Under the pieces are notes generated by a model. It saw only the letters and a list, made by a program, of their open reading frames with translations, was not told the origin of the DNA and did not search any database. Positions 10,371-20,804 of a stretch of 33,833 nucleotides of DNA are shown here, piece by piece (position 1 is the stretch's first letter; each line of letters starts with the position of its first letter). The DNA comes from Hirudo medicinalis (Eukaryota > Annelida > Clitellata > Hirudinida > Hirudinidae): the NCBI GenBank assembly GCA_011800805.1, contig MPNW01000106.1, positions 28,001 to 61,833 on the forward strand, read 5' to 3'. The translations under genes and the position numbers were made by a program.

Positions 10371-11129
10371 GAAATTTGTTTGTCTTTAAAAAAATAAAAA
10401 AGAGTCTTTATTCTCTTTTCAAAAAAATGTGCAAGAACGGGAGGGAGTTAGAAAAGGCACTGCGCAAGCACATATTCCATCGCTAGTGGGGTGGGAGTTA
10501 CAGCAAGTTTTACTATTGCTCAATGTTTTGTATTTCAATTAACTTTTATTTTGCATTTAATAATTCTTAACTAATAAATGGATGAATTTTGTAATTAACT
10601 TTGTAATAAAAACCTAATTAATATTCATGTGCTTTCTGACTGGCTCTGTTTTCTCGAATTCTGTACACCGAGATGTTGTTCAAGGTATAGTAGTACCATC
10701 ATTACTGCCGAACAATTTTAATTAATATTCATATGCTTTCTGATTGGCAAAGATTCGATCTTGAAATGCTTATTGAATTATTTTGTTTAAATATTTAAAG
10801 GCTTTTTAATATTTAAAATATTAATAAAGAACTATTAATATTGCGTTTTATTTACTTAGTTTGAAATTAAGCACTTTTAGCCACAAAATTTTTTAAAGAA
10901 TGAAATGGAAATAAAAATATTCATTATGTGGCAAAATTAGATTGAAAATTAGTCTAGAAAAGTTTAATTTTATAATTAATTCTAACAAATAACACGTCAT
11001 TAAAATATTATAATATTTAGTCACGTGTTAATTTTTGTTTACATTGTGAATATTCTTCACCAATCTGAACGCAGGCGTTTACTCAACTATTTTAAATTCG
11101 TTTGTTTGCAAAAGCTGGCTTCCTTCGAA
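10371..11129. other. AT-rich stretch with repeat copy 2; candidate 5' region of the SURF6 C-terminal half
   Basis: 10554-10685 resembles 3661-3792, upstream of the SURF6 N-terminal half. A short part of it, TAATTAATATTCAT(A/G)TGCTTTCTGA(T/C)TGG, appears again at 10716-10745. The last 100 bases before 11130 are less AT-rich. No TATA box is convincing. Confidence 0.5.
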
Positions 11130-12072
11130 ATGGAGTCGAAAGGTGATGCTTCGGTGCATTTAAAGTTATTTTCGTTTGCTAATTTACTTAAGTTGATATA
11201 GTCTTAGCTTAACCGACTCTTGAGTTATTACCATTAATGTCATTAATTACCTGCCTAAAAAGTATTGGAAAAAAAGTGTTGCTAAATGTATCTAAATAAC
11301 AAGAATAACAAAATTTACCAAATATTTGCTTATTGTGATTTCTGTTGTTTTATTCGTGAGACATGATTAGCTGATGATTTGAAAGTTTCTGACATGTTGA
11401 ATTTGAAATTATGCATAAGTGATATTGAAACAATGGGAGTAAATTTCTAGCAAAAGCTTGTGATGTTCATCACATTGATAGTTGAAATGTTGATTAACAT
11501 GATAAGGCTGCCATACATCACAATAATTAATAACTCAAATTTATTCTGATATTTGTATTTGAAATTATGTTACACTGAAACCTTATAATTTAAAATTTCA
11601 GAAAGTTCCCACAACAGATCAATGTTCAATCCTGACAAGCATCTTATTTTTTCAAAACTTGAGTTTGGCGATGAAGAAGATCAACGTTATTTAAAAAAAA
11701 AAGGAAAGGCGAAGATTTAAAGATCTACCTACTGGAAAGCAATATGACGTCCTTCTTAAAAAAATTGATAAAATTGAGGAAGATATATCAGATTTAAAAG
11801 AAAAGGATAGTGCTCTGGCTGAAGAGCAGAAAAAAAAAGTTGCTGTGGCGTAAAGCCTTGCCATGTCTGCAGGTTTCATTGTGAGAGACAAGGAATATGC
11901 CCAAAAGATGTTGGAAAGAAAAGAAAACAGAAAAAAGGAAAGCAAGATTCAGTGGGGGGAACGTCTGAAAAAAGTAGAAAAACAGAAGGCAGAACGGCAG
12001 CTAAAAAGAAAGGCAAACATAAAGAAGAGGGTGTCGAAAAAAACTAAAAACAAAATAAACAGGAAAATATAA
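11130..12072 (+). CDS. SURF6: SURF6/Rrp14-like nucleolar protein, C-terminal half (SURF6 domain), frame broken by 1-bp indels
   Basis: The main exon starts at 11602 after a TTTCAG acceptor. It reads SMFNPDKHLIFSKLEFGDEED, PTGKQYDVLLKKIDKIEED, EKDSALAEEQKKK, MSAGFIVRDKEYAQKMLERK, KIQWGERLKKVEKQKAERQ and a basic tail, ending at TAA 12070. This follows the human and yeast SURF6 domain in order (IFNKVEV, TGRNYRQLLERL, the AEGVKIRDDE block, ALKRKEKRRAQRQRRWEKR). The frame is broken three times: one extra A in the A10 run 11693-11702, one extra A in the A9 run 11830-11838, and one missing G near 11860. Two of the three are homopolymer errors, which suggests sequencing or assembly faults. A 13-base mini-exon, ATG at 11130 to 11142 followed by GTGATG, would join 11602 in the correct phase (MESK|E). 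Otherwise this half is spliced to 5595. A poly(A) signal AATAAA lies at 12573. Confidence 0.78.
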
Positions 12073-13144
12073 TTCTTGAAAATATGTGGAATTGTTTTTC
12101 TTAATTTGATTAATAGCATGACATGAAGGAATTGATTGCTATCTGTAAATTTAAGATGTATTACATTGTAAAGTGAAGTGAAACAATCAATAATTTTAAT
12201 TTTTTAGTAGTTCCATGATGCTTATTGCAGGGATACCAGCAATGAGATATTTGTTTACTGATAAATTTTCATAATTATATATAATTGTGGTCTTCAGAGG
12301 TTATCAGCAGAGGCTGAGATTTTCTAGACTAGTATGTGGTTATTGCACAGGTCTTGGTCTTCTTATCCACTACAGATGATTGTCATGCTTTGTGGGCAGG
12401 AAACTCGAGGCATAAATTCACTGGCCAGTTGTAAAATAGATGCTAAGAGTATGTATTTATGATCAATTTAGTGCACCAGGCTACCAGCCTGTTATTTTTA
12501 TTAATTTCTAGTTTTACATTTTTAGTTTATTTAGTTTTTGTTCTTTTACAAGTAACAAAAAAAATGTACTTAAATAAAAGTAGGGGGATTTGTTAACAAA
12601 TGTACTCAAGCGTTTTAAAGTTACTTTAAAAGTAGAAGTAAGAGCAATGAAGTTGCTTTTGTGATGGTCATTTGTCGACCACCAGAAAGGTATTCATAAT
12701 AATTTTCTAAATTTGGACATTTTTTTCAATTTCGTTCCAAAAGAGGATGAAACTTCGGACAACGATAAATTTTTCTCTTAACACAAACTTTCTATTACAA
12801 ACACGATATCTAGCTTGTCAATATCTTTCAGATAAAAAAAAATCGACTATCTCAATCCGTTCAGAAGTTATTAAAGTTCAAAGTTCTTGCAAGATAATTG
12901 CCAACTCCACCGTCGTTATCTGACTTGCTTTTGTGCTTTGTTTACGTTTTTTGTTTTGCTTCTTCAACTCTACTTCTTATGTAATGTATAGATTGATTTC
13001 ATGAATTTATCCGAACACTTTTTGGGGTTAGATTAATTGCTTCTTGTACATATTGATTAAAAATAACGACCCCTTTTAGGCAAACAAATGTAAGATGGCC
13101 AATAGGAGAGATAATAGTTCAAGCTTTGATATGTGACTGAGGAG
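12073..13144. other. SURF6 3' flank and GALC upstream region
   Basis: It holds a poly(A) signal candidate (AATAAA, 12573-12578) and AT-rich sequence. No coding sequence or element was recognised. Confidence 0.5.
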
Positions 13145-13150
13145 GATATA
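13145..13150 (+). promoter_or_regulatory. TATA box candidate for GALC
   Basis: TATAAA lies 52 bases before the GALC start codon (13202), leaving room for a short 5' UTR beginning near 13175. Confidence 0.5.
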
Positions 13151-13201
13151 AAAGCAGATTTTATGCAGAAATTTTCGTCTTAAAGATAGTTTACTGCTGC
13201 G

Positions 13202-16200
13202 ATGTTGCACTTCATTTTGTCATTAATTTATTTGGGGTGTTGTTGTGCCCCTTATACACTTGATCCAACCAAGGGCTTGGGGAGGAGATTTGATGGCATT
13301 GGTGCAGTCAGCGGAGGAGGAGTAAGAAATTGCAAAATTGATTAACGTTTTTAGATTTGGTTTGGTCTAATGTTTTTATTTCAAAGGCAACTAGTAAATT
13401 ACTAATAAGTTACCTGGACAAAGAGAGAGATGAGATTCTGGATTATTTGTTCAAGGTCTGGAAATGGTTTTAAATGTTTTTGGAAAGGATTCTGCTAAAG
13501 GATAAATTTAATAATTTTGGTACAGGCAAATTTTGGTGCATCACTTCATATCCTCAAAGTAGAAATTGGTGGGGATGCTCAATCAACTGGTATAACAAAT
13601 CTTGTATCTGAAAATATAAAAAAAGTTGCTATGAAGTTATGATAATGCATTCTATTAAATTTCATTATTGAGAGGGGACAGAGTCTTCCCATATGCACGA
13701 AAGCTGGGATGAAAATTATGACAGAGGTTATGAGTGGTGGCTTATGAAGGAAGCAAAAAAAGTAATGTTCTGATATGCTTGCTTTGTATTGTAACTTCCA
13801 ACATTCTGCTTCACATAAATTGTAATATCATAAAGAGAAACCCTGCCATTAAACTTATTGGTCTTCCATGGGCATTTCCAGCTTGGGTTGGAGATGGTAA
13901 AAGTCCCTATAAATATCCAAATATAACTGCTCTTTATGTTGTGAAGTGGATTCTTGGAGCTAAAAAGTATCATGGATTAGACATAGACTATGTTGGAGTA
14001 AGTGCATTTCATGCAATGCAATACAATGTCAATGTAGCTAAGTTCTAATTTTCTGAATCAAGATTAAAATTATCACATTTTTTATTTAAGATTTGGAATG
14101 AACGCCATTATGACATCAACTATGTCAAGGTATAATGTGATACACCACAATTTGATCATTCTACTTTATAAAATGAGCCTGTGTTTTAATCCTATTTGTG
14201 GCATGACTTGAATTTATTTTATTATTTCATCTAAGTGTCTTTACCATTGTTTCATTTGACCTAGAATGTCAAAATAAGTATGATGAGCAAATACATTATG
14301 TAATAAACTTATAAAGGTGCTGAAATCTACCTTGTTGAGTCACAAATTAGACAATGTGAAGATTATTGTTGCTGATTCAGACTGGCATGTCAGCAAAGAC
14401 ATCTTAAAATATCCTTCCTTTGCTGATGTGGTTGAAGTTATTGGGTTATTTGATTTTATTAGTATTGATGAACACAGCTCAAAATCACTCTAAATAAAAT
14501 TTTAAGAGTCCATTATCCTGGGACAACTTCTACTGATGATGCTATTAAAACAAATAAAACTCTTTGGTCTTCCGAGGATTACAGCACTTTTAATGATGAC
14601 ATTGGTGCAGGTTGTCAAGCTAGGGTTGGTTGGCTGCTTTCTTTGATATTTGGTAATGATACTTTGTTCTTCACTGTAAAACTCAATAAGATCATAAGAT
14701 CCTAAATAATTACAAGATATTCTAGTTACCTTGTCATTCATTTTCAAGAACTCATTGGGAGAGAAAAGATAAAATATATAATATACTCACTTTTGTTTTC
14801 TGTTTTATTGACTGTATCTTATTAGTTATAATTTTAGTAAAATTATTTTCTACTTAATTTTGGATTACAACTAATTTTGTATTAAACACATGATTAAGTA
14901 ATTATGGTAATAAATGGGTGATAGTAACTCTTGACAGTGGGCTAGGATTTGAATTTTTTGATCCATGCCAAAATGAAAGCTTTGACACTTACTGGCACAT
15001 TGGTAAATGGGAATCAGCAGATGAGAAAGTTATATTAAATCAAGTTGTTACTGTGTTTAGTATATTCTGTGATTCTCAATCAACTTCATATGTTTCAGAT
15101 ACTCAATCAAAATTATGTGAAAGGATACATGACCAGGTAATCTGTTTATGTTTTTTTTTTGTTTTTTAGAGATTTCTGGTTGCATTGCAAAGTTTTCAGC
15201 AAGATCTTCATGAATATTATTAAAAAACTTAAATCATTTCTAGCACAATTGTCTGGAATTTGGTCGCCAGTTACTATAATGATCTTCCATTTGGTAGAGA
15301 TGGTCTTATGACTGCTAATGAACCATGGAGTGGACATTATACAGTTAACAATCCCATTTGGGTTACTGGTAAAGAAATAATCTTGCTTGAACTTTGGCTT
15401 TTAACATTTTTGATCCTTGATCTCTGAAGAGTCTTTGTTTCTAAATAAAGTGAGATATTGCTTGAATTATCTGTTCTGATTTCTGTTTATCTCTGCACAA
15501 TTATAAAATACTTATCTTTCTTATCTAAAGAGCATTTCCTTCTCTCTAAGATTCAATTGTTCATCTCATTAAGCTTGTAGCCTTCAAACCTTATATTTGA
15601 ACAATAAAGCTTTTGACACATCTTTTAAAATTACAGCTCACACAACACAATTTACCAATATTGGATGGACATACTTCAAGCATGGATCAGGGGTAGGAAT
15701 GTTGAACTATGGTGGTTCATATGTCACCCTTGTCAGTCCAGATGGGAATGATTTCACTATTATTATTGAGACAATGGTATGCACAGAAATTCAAAGAAAT
15801 TAATTTATATATTAATTAAAGTAAAACATTTTGTCAGACTTACAAGAACTCTATCTGCATCAGGCCTTCTATTCCAGAATACAATGTTTCATCACAGGAA
15901 GCTGAATTTTTTCTCCAAGGAGCCATGGTAATCTCTTCTGGTTTTGCTTAGTCTTTGTTTTAATGTTAAAAAGGTAGAGTATATGCATGCCTAACCTAAT
16001 GGCATAGTGGACTAATAATAATAGGGCTGTGAATTATCAAAATTTTCTTGATCAATTTTTTTGTAATCAGTTAATTATAATGCACATATTTTCCAACTAC
16101 TTTTAGCTGATCTGGTTGCATCACGACACTGCATTAGTCGGTATACTATGCACATTCACCCAATCCTAGTTAGCTAAAACTTAACTTCATAGGTCAAACA

Positions 16201-19200
16201 AACATTGTAAAAGCATTTATTTGTTTAAAAACTTTTAGAAACTGTTGTATCCTTACTTTTATGTTTGTTTATTGTCTGCAACTAACTATAAGAAGTTTGA
16301 GAAATCAACTTGGGAAGGGAACCGTTTATTTAGTAATTAATCTTTTCGAGCTCACAACAAAAGATATTGNNNNNNNNNNNNNNNNNNNNNNNNNNNNNNN
16401 NNNNNNNNNNNNNNNNNNNNNNNNNNNNNNNNNNNNNNNNNNNNNNNNNNNNNNNNNNNNNNNNNNNNNNNNNNNNNNNNNNNNNNNNNNNNNNNNNNNN
16501 NNNNNNNNNNNNNNNNNNNNNNNNNNNNNNNNNNNNNNNNNNNNNNATTTAGTAATTAATCTTTTCGAGCTCACAACAAAAGATATTGAATATTATATTA
16601 CTAATTATTAATAAATTCCTAAAACTTTATTATATAATAATTAGGATAATTATTATATAATACCACTACAACAGAAACAAATTTAGAATTAATTTAAATA
16701 TAAACAGTAATAATACTGTATAATAATACAATCAGTCATTTTGTATAAGGTAAGTAGGCATCGCTTTAGCCAGTAACTTTAACAAACCAGAGAGTTTACA
16801 TTTCCTGGAAGCAGACATGATCGCATTTTATTGATGATATACACTGTAGAACTGAACAGTCTTTCGCATGGTACAGATGTTGCCAGTACACAAAGAATTG
16901 TCTGCACAAGACTGCCTAGGACAGGAAAATGATGGTTATTAAGTTTCCATCACATGAGAGGATCCTCTGTTTCTGGAATGAGAGCTTCTTTGTGGTACCA
17001 CATCAGCTCAGACTCTTCACTGCATCTGATTCGTCAGCTGAGGACTGAGATTCAGAGTAAGTTTTTGTCTCTTCGGCACAGGTGATCTTGTCTCACTGTT
17101 TTTTTCTTCTGTTGGATGTCCTGCTTGCTGTTTTCTATTATAGAAGGCTCTGAATGCATTTGACAATGCTGTCCATACTGCTTTTCATTTCACTCTTCTT
17201 AGAAATCTGAGTTTCTTATAATGCGGATCTAAGGCCACAGGCATTTGCAATATTGGCAAAGCATCAATGCCTTCAATTCTGTTCATGAAGTCGTTGAATA
17301 TTGAAGTTTTGAATTTTGCAATGTAACCAGGATCATCATTAACCATTAACAGTCTATGCAAAATGGCCCCTAACAGAAGAACATGTCGCATATTGTTCAC
17401 TCCCAACATATTCTGTATCACTTGCAAGTGAACCTAAGACTGACTTATATTTGGCCATTTTGTCCCAATCCATCTTTTTGTCTCAAACTCTTTAAAGAAA
17501 CAGTCAACATTTTCAGCAGTGTGTCAACATGTTCATCAACGAGTAAGCAACTTAATGTCTACTGATTTCAGTTTCCAACCAATCCAGTGTCCCATTACAC
17601 CACAGTAAGATTCGTTGTTGTCCAAAAATCAGTTGCAAGAGCAATGCTGTGAATACTTTCCACAACTTTCTTACGCTCTGCTAACTTCTCAGCAATCAGA
17701 GCGCTGATTGTAAGTTGACTGAGCAAGTTGTAGGCCTGGTTTTGAAGAGCTATAAGAGGTTTTGAAGTCATCATCTACCATGGTTAAAGCTGGCAATCCA
17801 GTGAGCTAAAGCAACTTTCAAGTCTGCAGAAAGTTTGTCGTTTACAGGCTTGTTTGTCTGACATGACAAGAAATTCCTTATTGACCATGCTTAAGAACTC
17901 TTCTGCCGGTCACTGTCGGCAACGTCTTGATATTTGAGAGGATGTTTGTGCTGAAGGTGATACATTGGCGACATATTTGAACCACAGAAGCAAATTGATT
18001 ATTGCAGTTGAATGCAGTAAACTTTGTTGCCATTGCCTACTTTGCCAAGAGCATTTAGCTTGTAAACAAAAATGCTTGCACAACTTTCCACTGAAATGCT
18101 TAACTGCCATGTTGCTTTCAGTATTCAACATTGTTGTTTATGTTCTAACTAAATAACAATGACAATGCAAGGGAAAAGCAAGTAACGAAAAAGAAGACTT
18201 TTTTAGTAAAAGTAAATTGAAAAATTACCAATTAAAGAAATTTTAATTGATTAAAAATTTTATCGATTAATTAATCTATTATTTCTGCAACCCTAAATAA
18301 TAATAATGATGATGATGATTGATGATGATAACAATAATAATAATAATGGACATTGAATTTGATTATAGATAATCATAAAAGTATGTCATATATTTTACAA
18401 AGATAATTAATTTACAATTATTTTTATAAAATCAGTAACCATCTACTTTTAGGCCAAGATTGGGAAGTTCTATGTTTGGAAATCTGACTTAAAAGCTAAG
18501 CAAGTGTTTAAGAAGGAAGCTCCAATCAAGGTTTGTCCTAAAACTGTTTCGGGTCACTTTACTTGAATTGCTTAGATAATGCTAAATGTTTCCATAGCCA
18601 TCTTTATCAAGCTTTAGAATGGCTTTGGAGCCTGACCAGATTTACTCATTGACAACACTCACATCAGGTGTGAAAGGTTTCTATGAAACCCCACCAAGCT
18701 CCAAACCATTCCCCAGACCATATTTTGATGATTATGAAGGTCAAATTGTTATAAAACTTACATACATGCATTATAGATAAGCATTACATGTTATTGGTTC
18801 AATAAATATAGTTATTATGCTCTTAGACTATGAGAAAAATGGTGAACCTCATTATTTTGTGCCTCAAACTGGTGTTTGGGAAATAAGAAAAGAGACTGAA
18901 GTCTCTCACAACAAAGTTAGTCGCCAAGTAGTCTTGAGGAAGCCCATTGACTGGTGCTACACTGGTGATTACACAGTTAGTGTGGGTGGTGATTACATTT
19001 GGTTAGTTACTTAGACTTATTTTCACTTTTATTTCCAAACTAAGAGAACAAGAAATTTTTCAAGCAATATACACATTTTATTTTTTATAAGGAAAGATGT
19101 AGACTTAAATATTCATGTTTTGATACCATCCCTCAATGGGACCACTGGAACGTTCCTTGGGGCAAGGATCAAAAAGGGAGGATGTGAAGTAGAGTCCACC

Positions 19201-19639
19201 GAGGGCCTGTTTTTTGCCATATACCCAAGAAATAGTACCTATGCCATTTATTGCAGTTTAGGTATGGCCTAAATTTTACTTCAATCTCTTCATGATAAAT
19301 GAGACTTAATAAATATTTGATTAATAATAATTAATTATTTGCAGACAGGAGGTGTGCTTTAGCCTTTGGTACAGTGGACCCACCTGCGAGGTTTGATACT
19401 TGGCACAAGCTTGGAATAATTGTAAAAGTGGGCATAACTTTGTGTTGTTATCAGATTGTTTGAACCACATTATGATATTAATGTCCTCTAACATTTTCCA
19501 GGAAACTGACATTACTGTGAGCTTCGATGGAAAGGTTCTCACCAAAGCAGCATCACCTAACAATATTAAGAATGGATTCGTGGGTTATGGAACCACCACA
19601 TTTGGATATGCAGATTTTGACAACTTCAAAATTAACTGA
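13202..19639 (+). CDS. GALC: galactocerebrosidase (galactosylceramidase, GH59), complete in 18 exons
   Basis: Exons: 13202-13321, 13387-13455, 13526-13589, 13673-13761, 13836-13997, 14091-14129, 14317-14444, 14507-14624, 15099-15136, 15244-15368, 15637-15776, 15838-15927, 18453-18530, 18598-18739, 18827-19001, 19092-19261, 19345-19427, 19502-19639. All are GT-AG, the phases agree, and 655 codons result with no stop or shift. A short signal peptide ([16 protein letters not shown]) leads to the TIM-barrel domain ([54 protein letters not shown]). The acid/base is E172 in IWNE and the nucleophile is E247 in LWSSED. The NEPWSGHY and [11 protein letters not shown] motifs follow, then the beta-sandwich and the C-terminal lectin-like domain (FGYADFDNF). 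The enzyme removes galactose from galactosylceramide in lysosomes. Human GALC has 685 residues. Exon 9 is only 38 bases. Intron 12 holds a hAT element and an assembly gap. Confidence 0.97.
16022..18295 (-). mobile_element. hAT transposon remnant in GALC intron 12
   Basis: The ends are TAGGGCTGTG at 16022 and the reverse complement of TAGGGTTGCAG at 18285-18295. Each is flanked by AATAATAA (16014-16021 and 18296-18303), an 8-bp target duplication as hAT elements make, though of low complexity. On the minus strand a broken transposase reads [59 protein letters not shown] and finally [20 protein letters not shown] (about 16890-16820). That last block is the C-terminal hAT dimerisation motif. Many stops and shifts show it is inactive. 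The element includes the 177-N gap. It lies antisense inside an otherwise intact gene and must be removed by splicing. Confidence 0.88.
16328..16588. other. assembly gap (177 N) flanked by an exact 42-bp duplication
   Basis: N bases run from 16370 to 16546. The 42 bases before it (16328-16369) and after it (16547-16588) are identical. The contigs most likely overlap, and the gap may not exist. Confidence 0.92.
18296..18347. repeat. AAT/GAT microsatellite
   Basis: Runs of AATAAT, GATGATGAT and again AATAATAAT directly beside the hAT end. Confidence 0.85.
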
Positions 19640-20010
19640 AAGAACTGAGCGCGAATGAGCGTTTGATGCGATATATGCGTGCGGTCGGTGAGCATAATTT
19701 TCAAATTGAAGGCGACCTCTACAAAGAAAATATAACGCTCAGTTTGCATTACATGGTGTCGATGTGTGAAGGTCGCCGCGAGTCTTTAGTCGATAACCAT
19801 ATGATGGGCAATGTTCAGAAGATGGGTAACGTAGGGTAATAACCGACAGGGACACCCGCTTGATCAAACGGGTGTGGCCCCACCGAGAACATAAGGAGTT
19901 TGGGCCGAAACGTTCGGTGACGGTTGAATTCTGACGATTCCCTATCAATACGCTCCATGGTAGGAGTTTCTTAGTATATTCTTTACTATGACAACTTCAA
20001 AATTAACTGA
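19618..20010 (+). mobile_element. 349-bp insertion with 22-bp target duplication spanning the GALC stop codon (dispersed repeat copy 2)
   Basis: TGACAACTTC...TTAACTGA (22 bp) occurs at 19618-19639 and again at 19989-20010. The insert 19640-19988 between them is the second copy of the repeat at 6005-6305, in the opposite orientation. A 22-bp duplication of the target fits target-primed reverse transcription (LINE or SINE) better than a cut-and-paste element; no terminal inverted repeats and no poly(A) tail were seen. The GALC TGA is in both duplicates, so the stop codon is kept and the original 3' UTR was pushed 371 bp downstream. One frame (about 19663-19838) is open for about 58 codons without known similarity. 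Confidence 0.88.
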
Positions 20011-20804
20011 CTTTTATGACTTTGGTGCTTAACCAGAGCATTTATACCATTTTTGGAGCAAATGTACTTTTAAAATTGTTAAAAGTGTCTATTACAATGG
20101 TTAATTACCAGGGTTTTTATAATTTTGTTCAGATGCTTGTTATCACAACAAAGAATTCTTTTGGAGTAATTTTAGCCTTGATTTCAGCCAGCGATTTCCT
20201 CTAAAATTGATAATTAGCTTTCGTTGCTGCTGAACGGTCTGTCAATTTGTTGCACCATGAACATCAATCTAGCCCTCATAATGTGGTACATGAGGATGTC
20301 TCTGTCGCGAAAATAAACATTATAAATTTGTCAACATTTCCATCTGGACTCATCTTACCTGTCATGGGAGCTTTCAATCCCGATTAATCTCAGTTTGTTG
20401 TCGCAAATGTTCAGAAGGGTCTTTCCTAAAAAATCGAAGTTTTTGACAGCAAATGTAAGCGATTAAGATTATAAGCTTAGAAACCTGAAATGGAATGCCT
20501 TGGGAAAATGTCATGGTACTTTTCGAACTGAAGTGAGCAGGTCTGCTCGAGCCAATCGAGTACTCGGTCCGATGTCCAAGCACTTAGCTTTTTCGAGTTC
20601 TGCTGTTTTTTGACCTTTCAGTAAGAAAGACTACTAATAAGTCAAGTAATACTCTATGAAAAGCATTTACCATCCTGGGTTCGAAAGATAATAGTTGTCT
20701 CCGCCTCAGTTCTAAAAATTTTAGGCTTACATATCTTTAAGGGCGAACCTTGGCTTTATAGTCGCAGAACTTTGTCCGCGTTTAAGTTTTCTTAAGTCGA
20801 AACA
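20011..20804. other. GALC 3' UTR and intergenic region before the acyltransferase
   Basis: A poly(A) signal candidate AATAAA is at 20312-20317. The bases just before 20805 are the 5' UTR or promoter of the next gene. No other coding sequence or element was recognised. Confidence 0.5.

Noticed and set aside
14918..15169. Plus-strand open frame of 83 codons inside GALC
   Set aside because: It overlaps the 38-nt GALC exon in another phase; only that exon has family support.
19830..19950. Possible hammerhead ribozyme in the GALC 3' insertion (CCGAAACGTTCGG)
   Set aside because: The CTGATGA core is absent; only a short palindrome remains.
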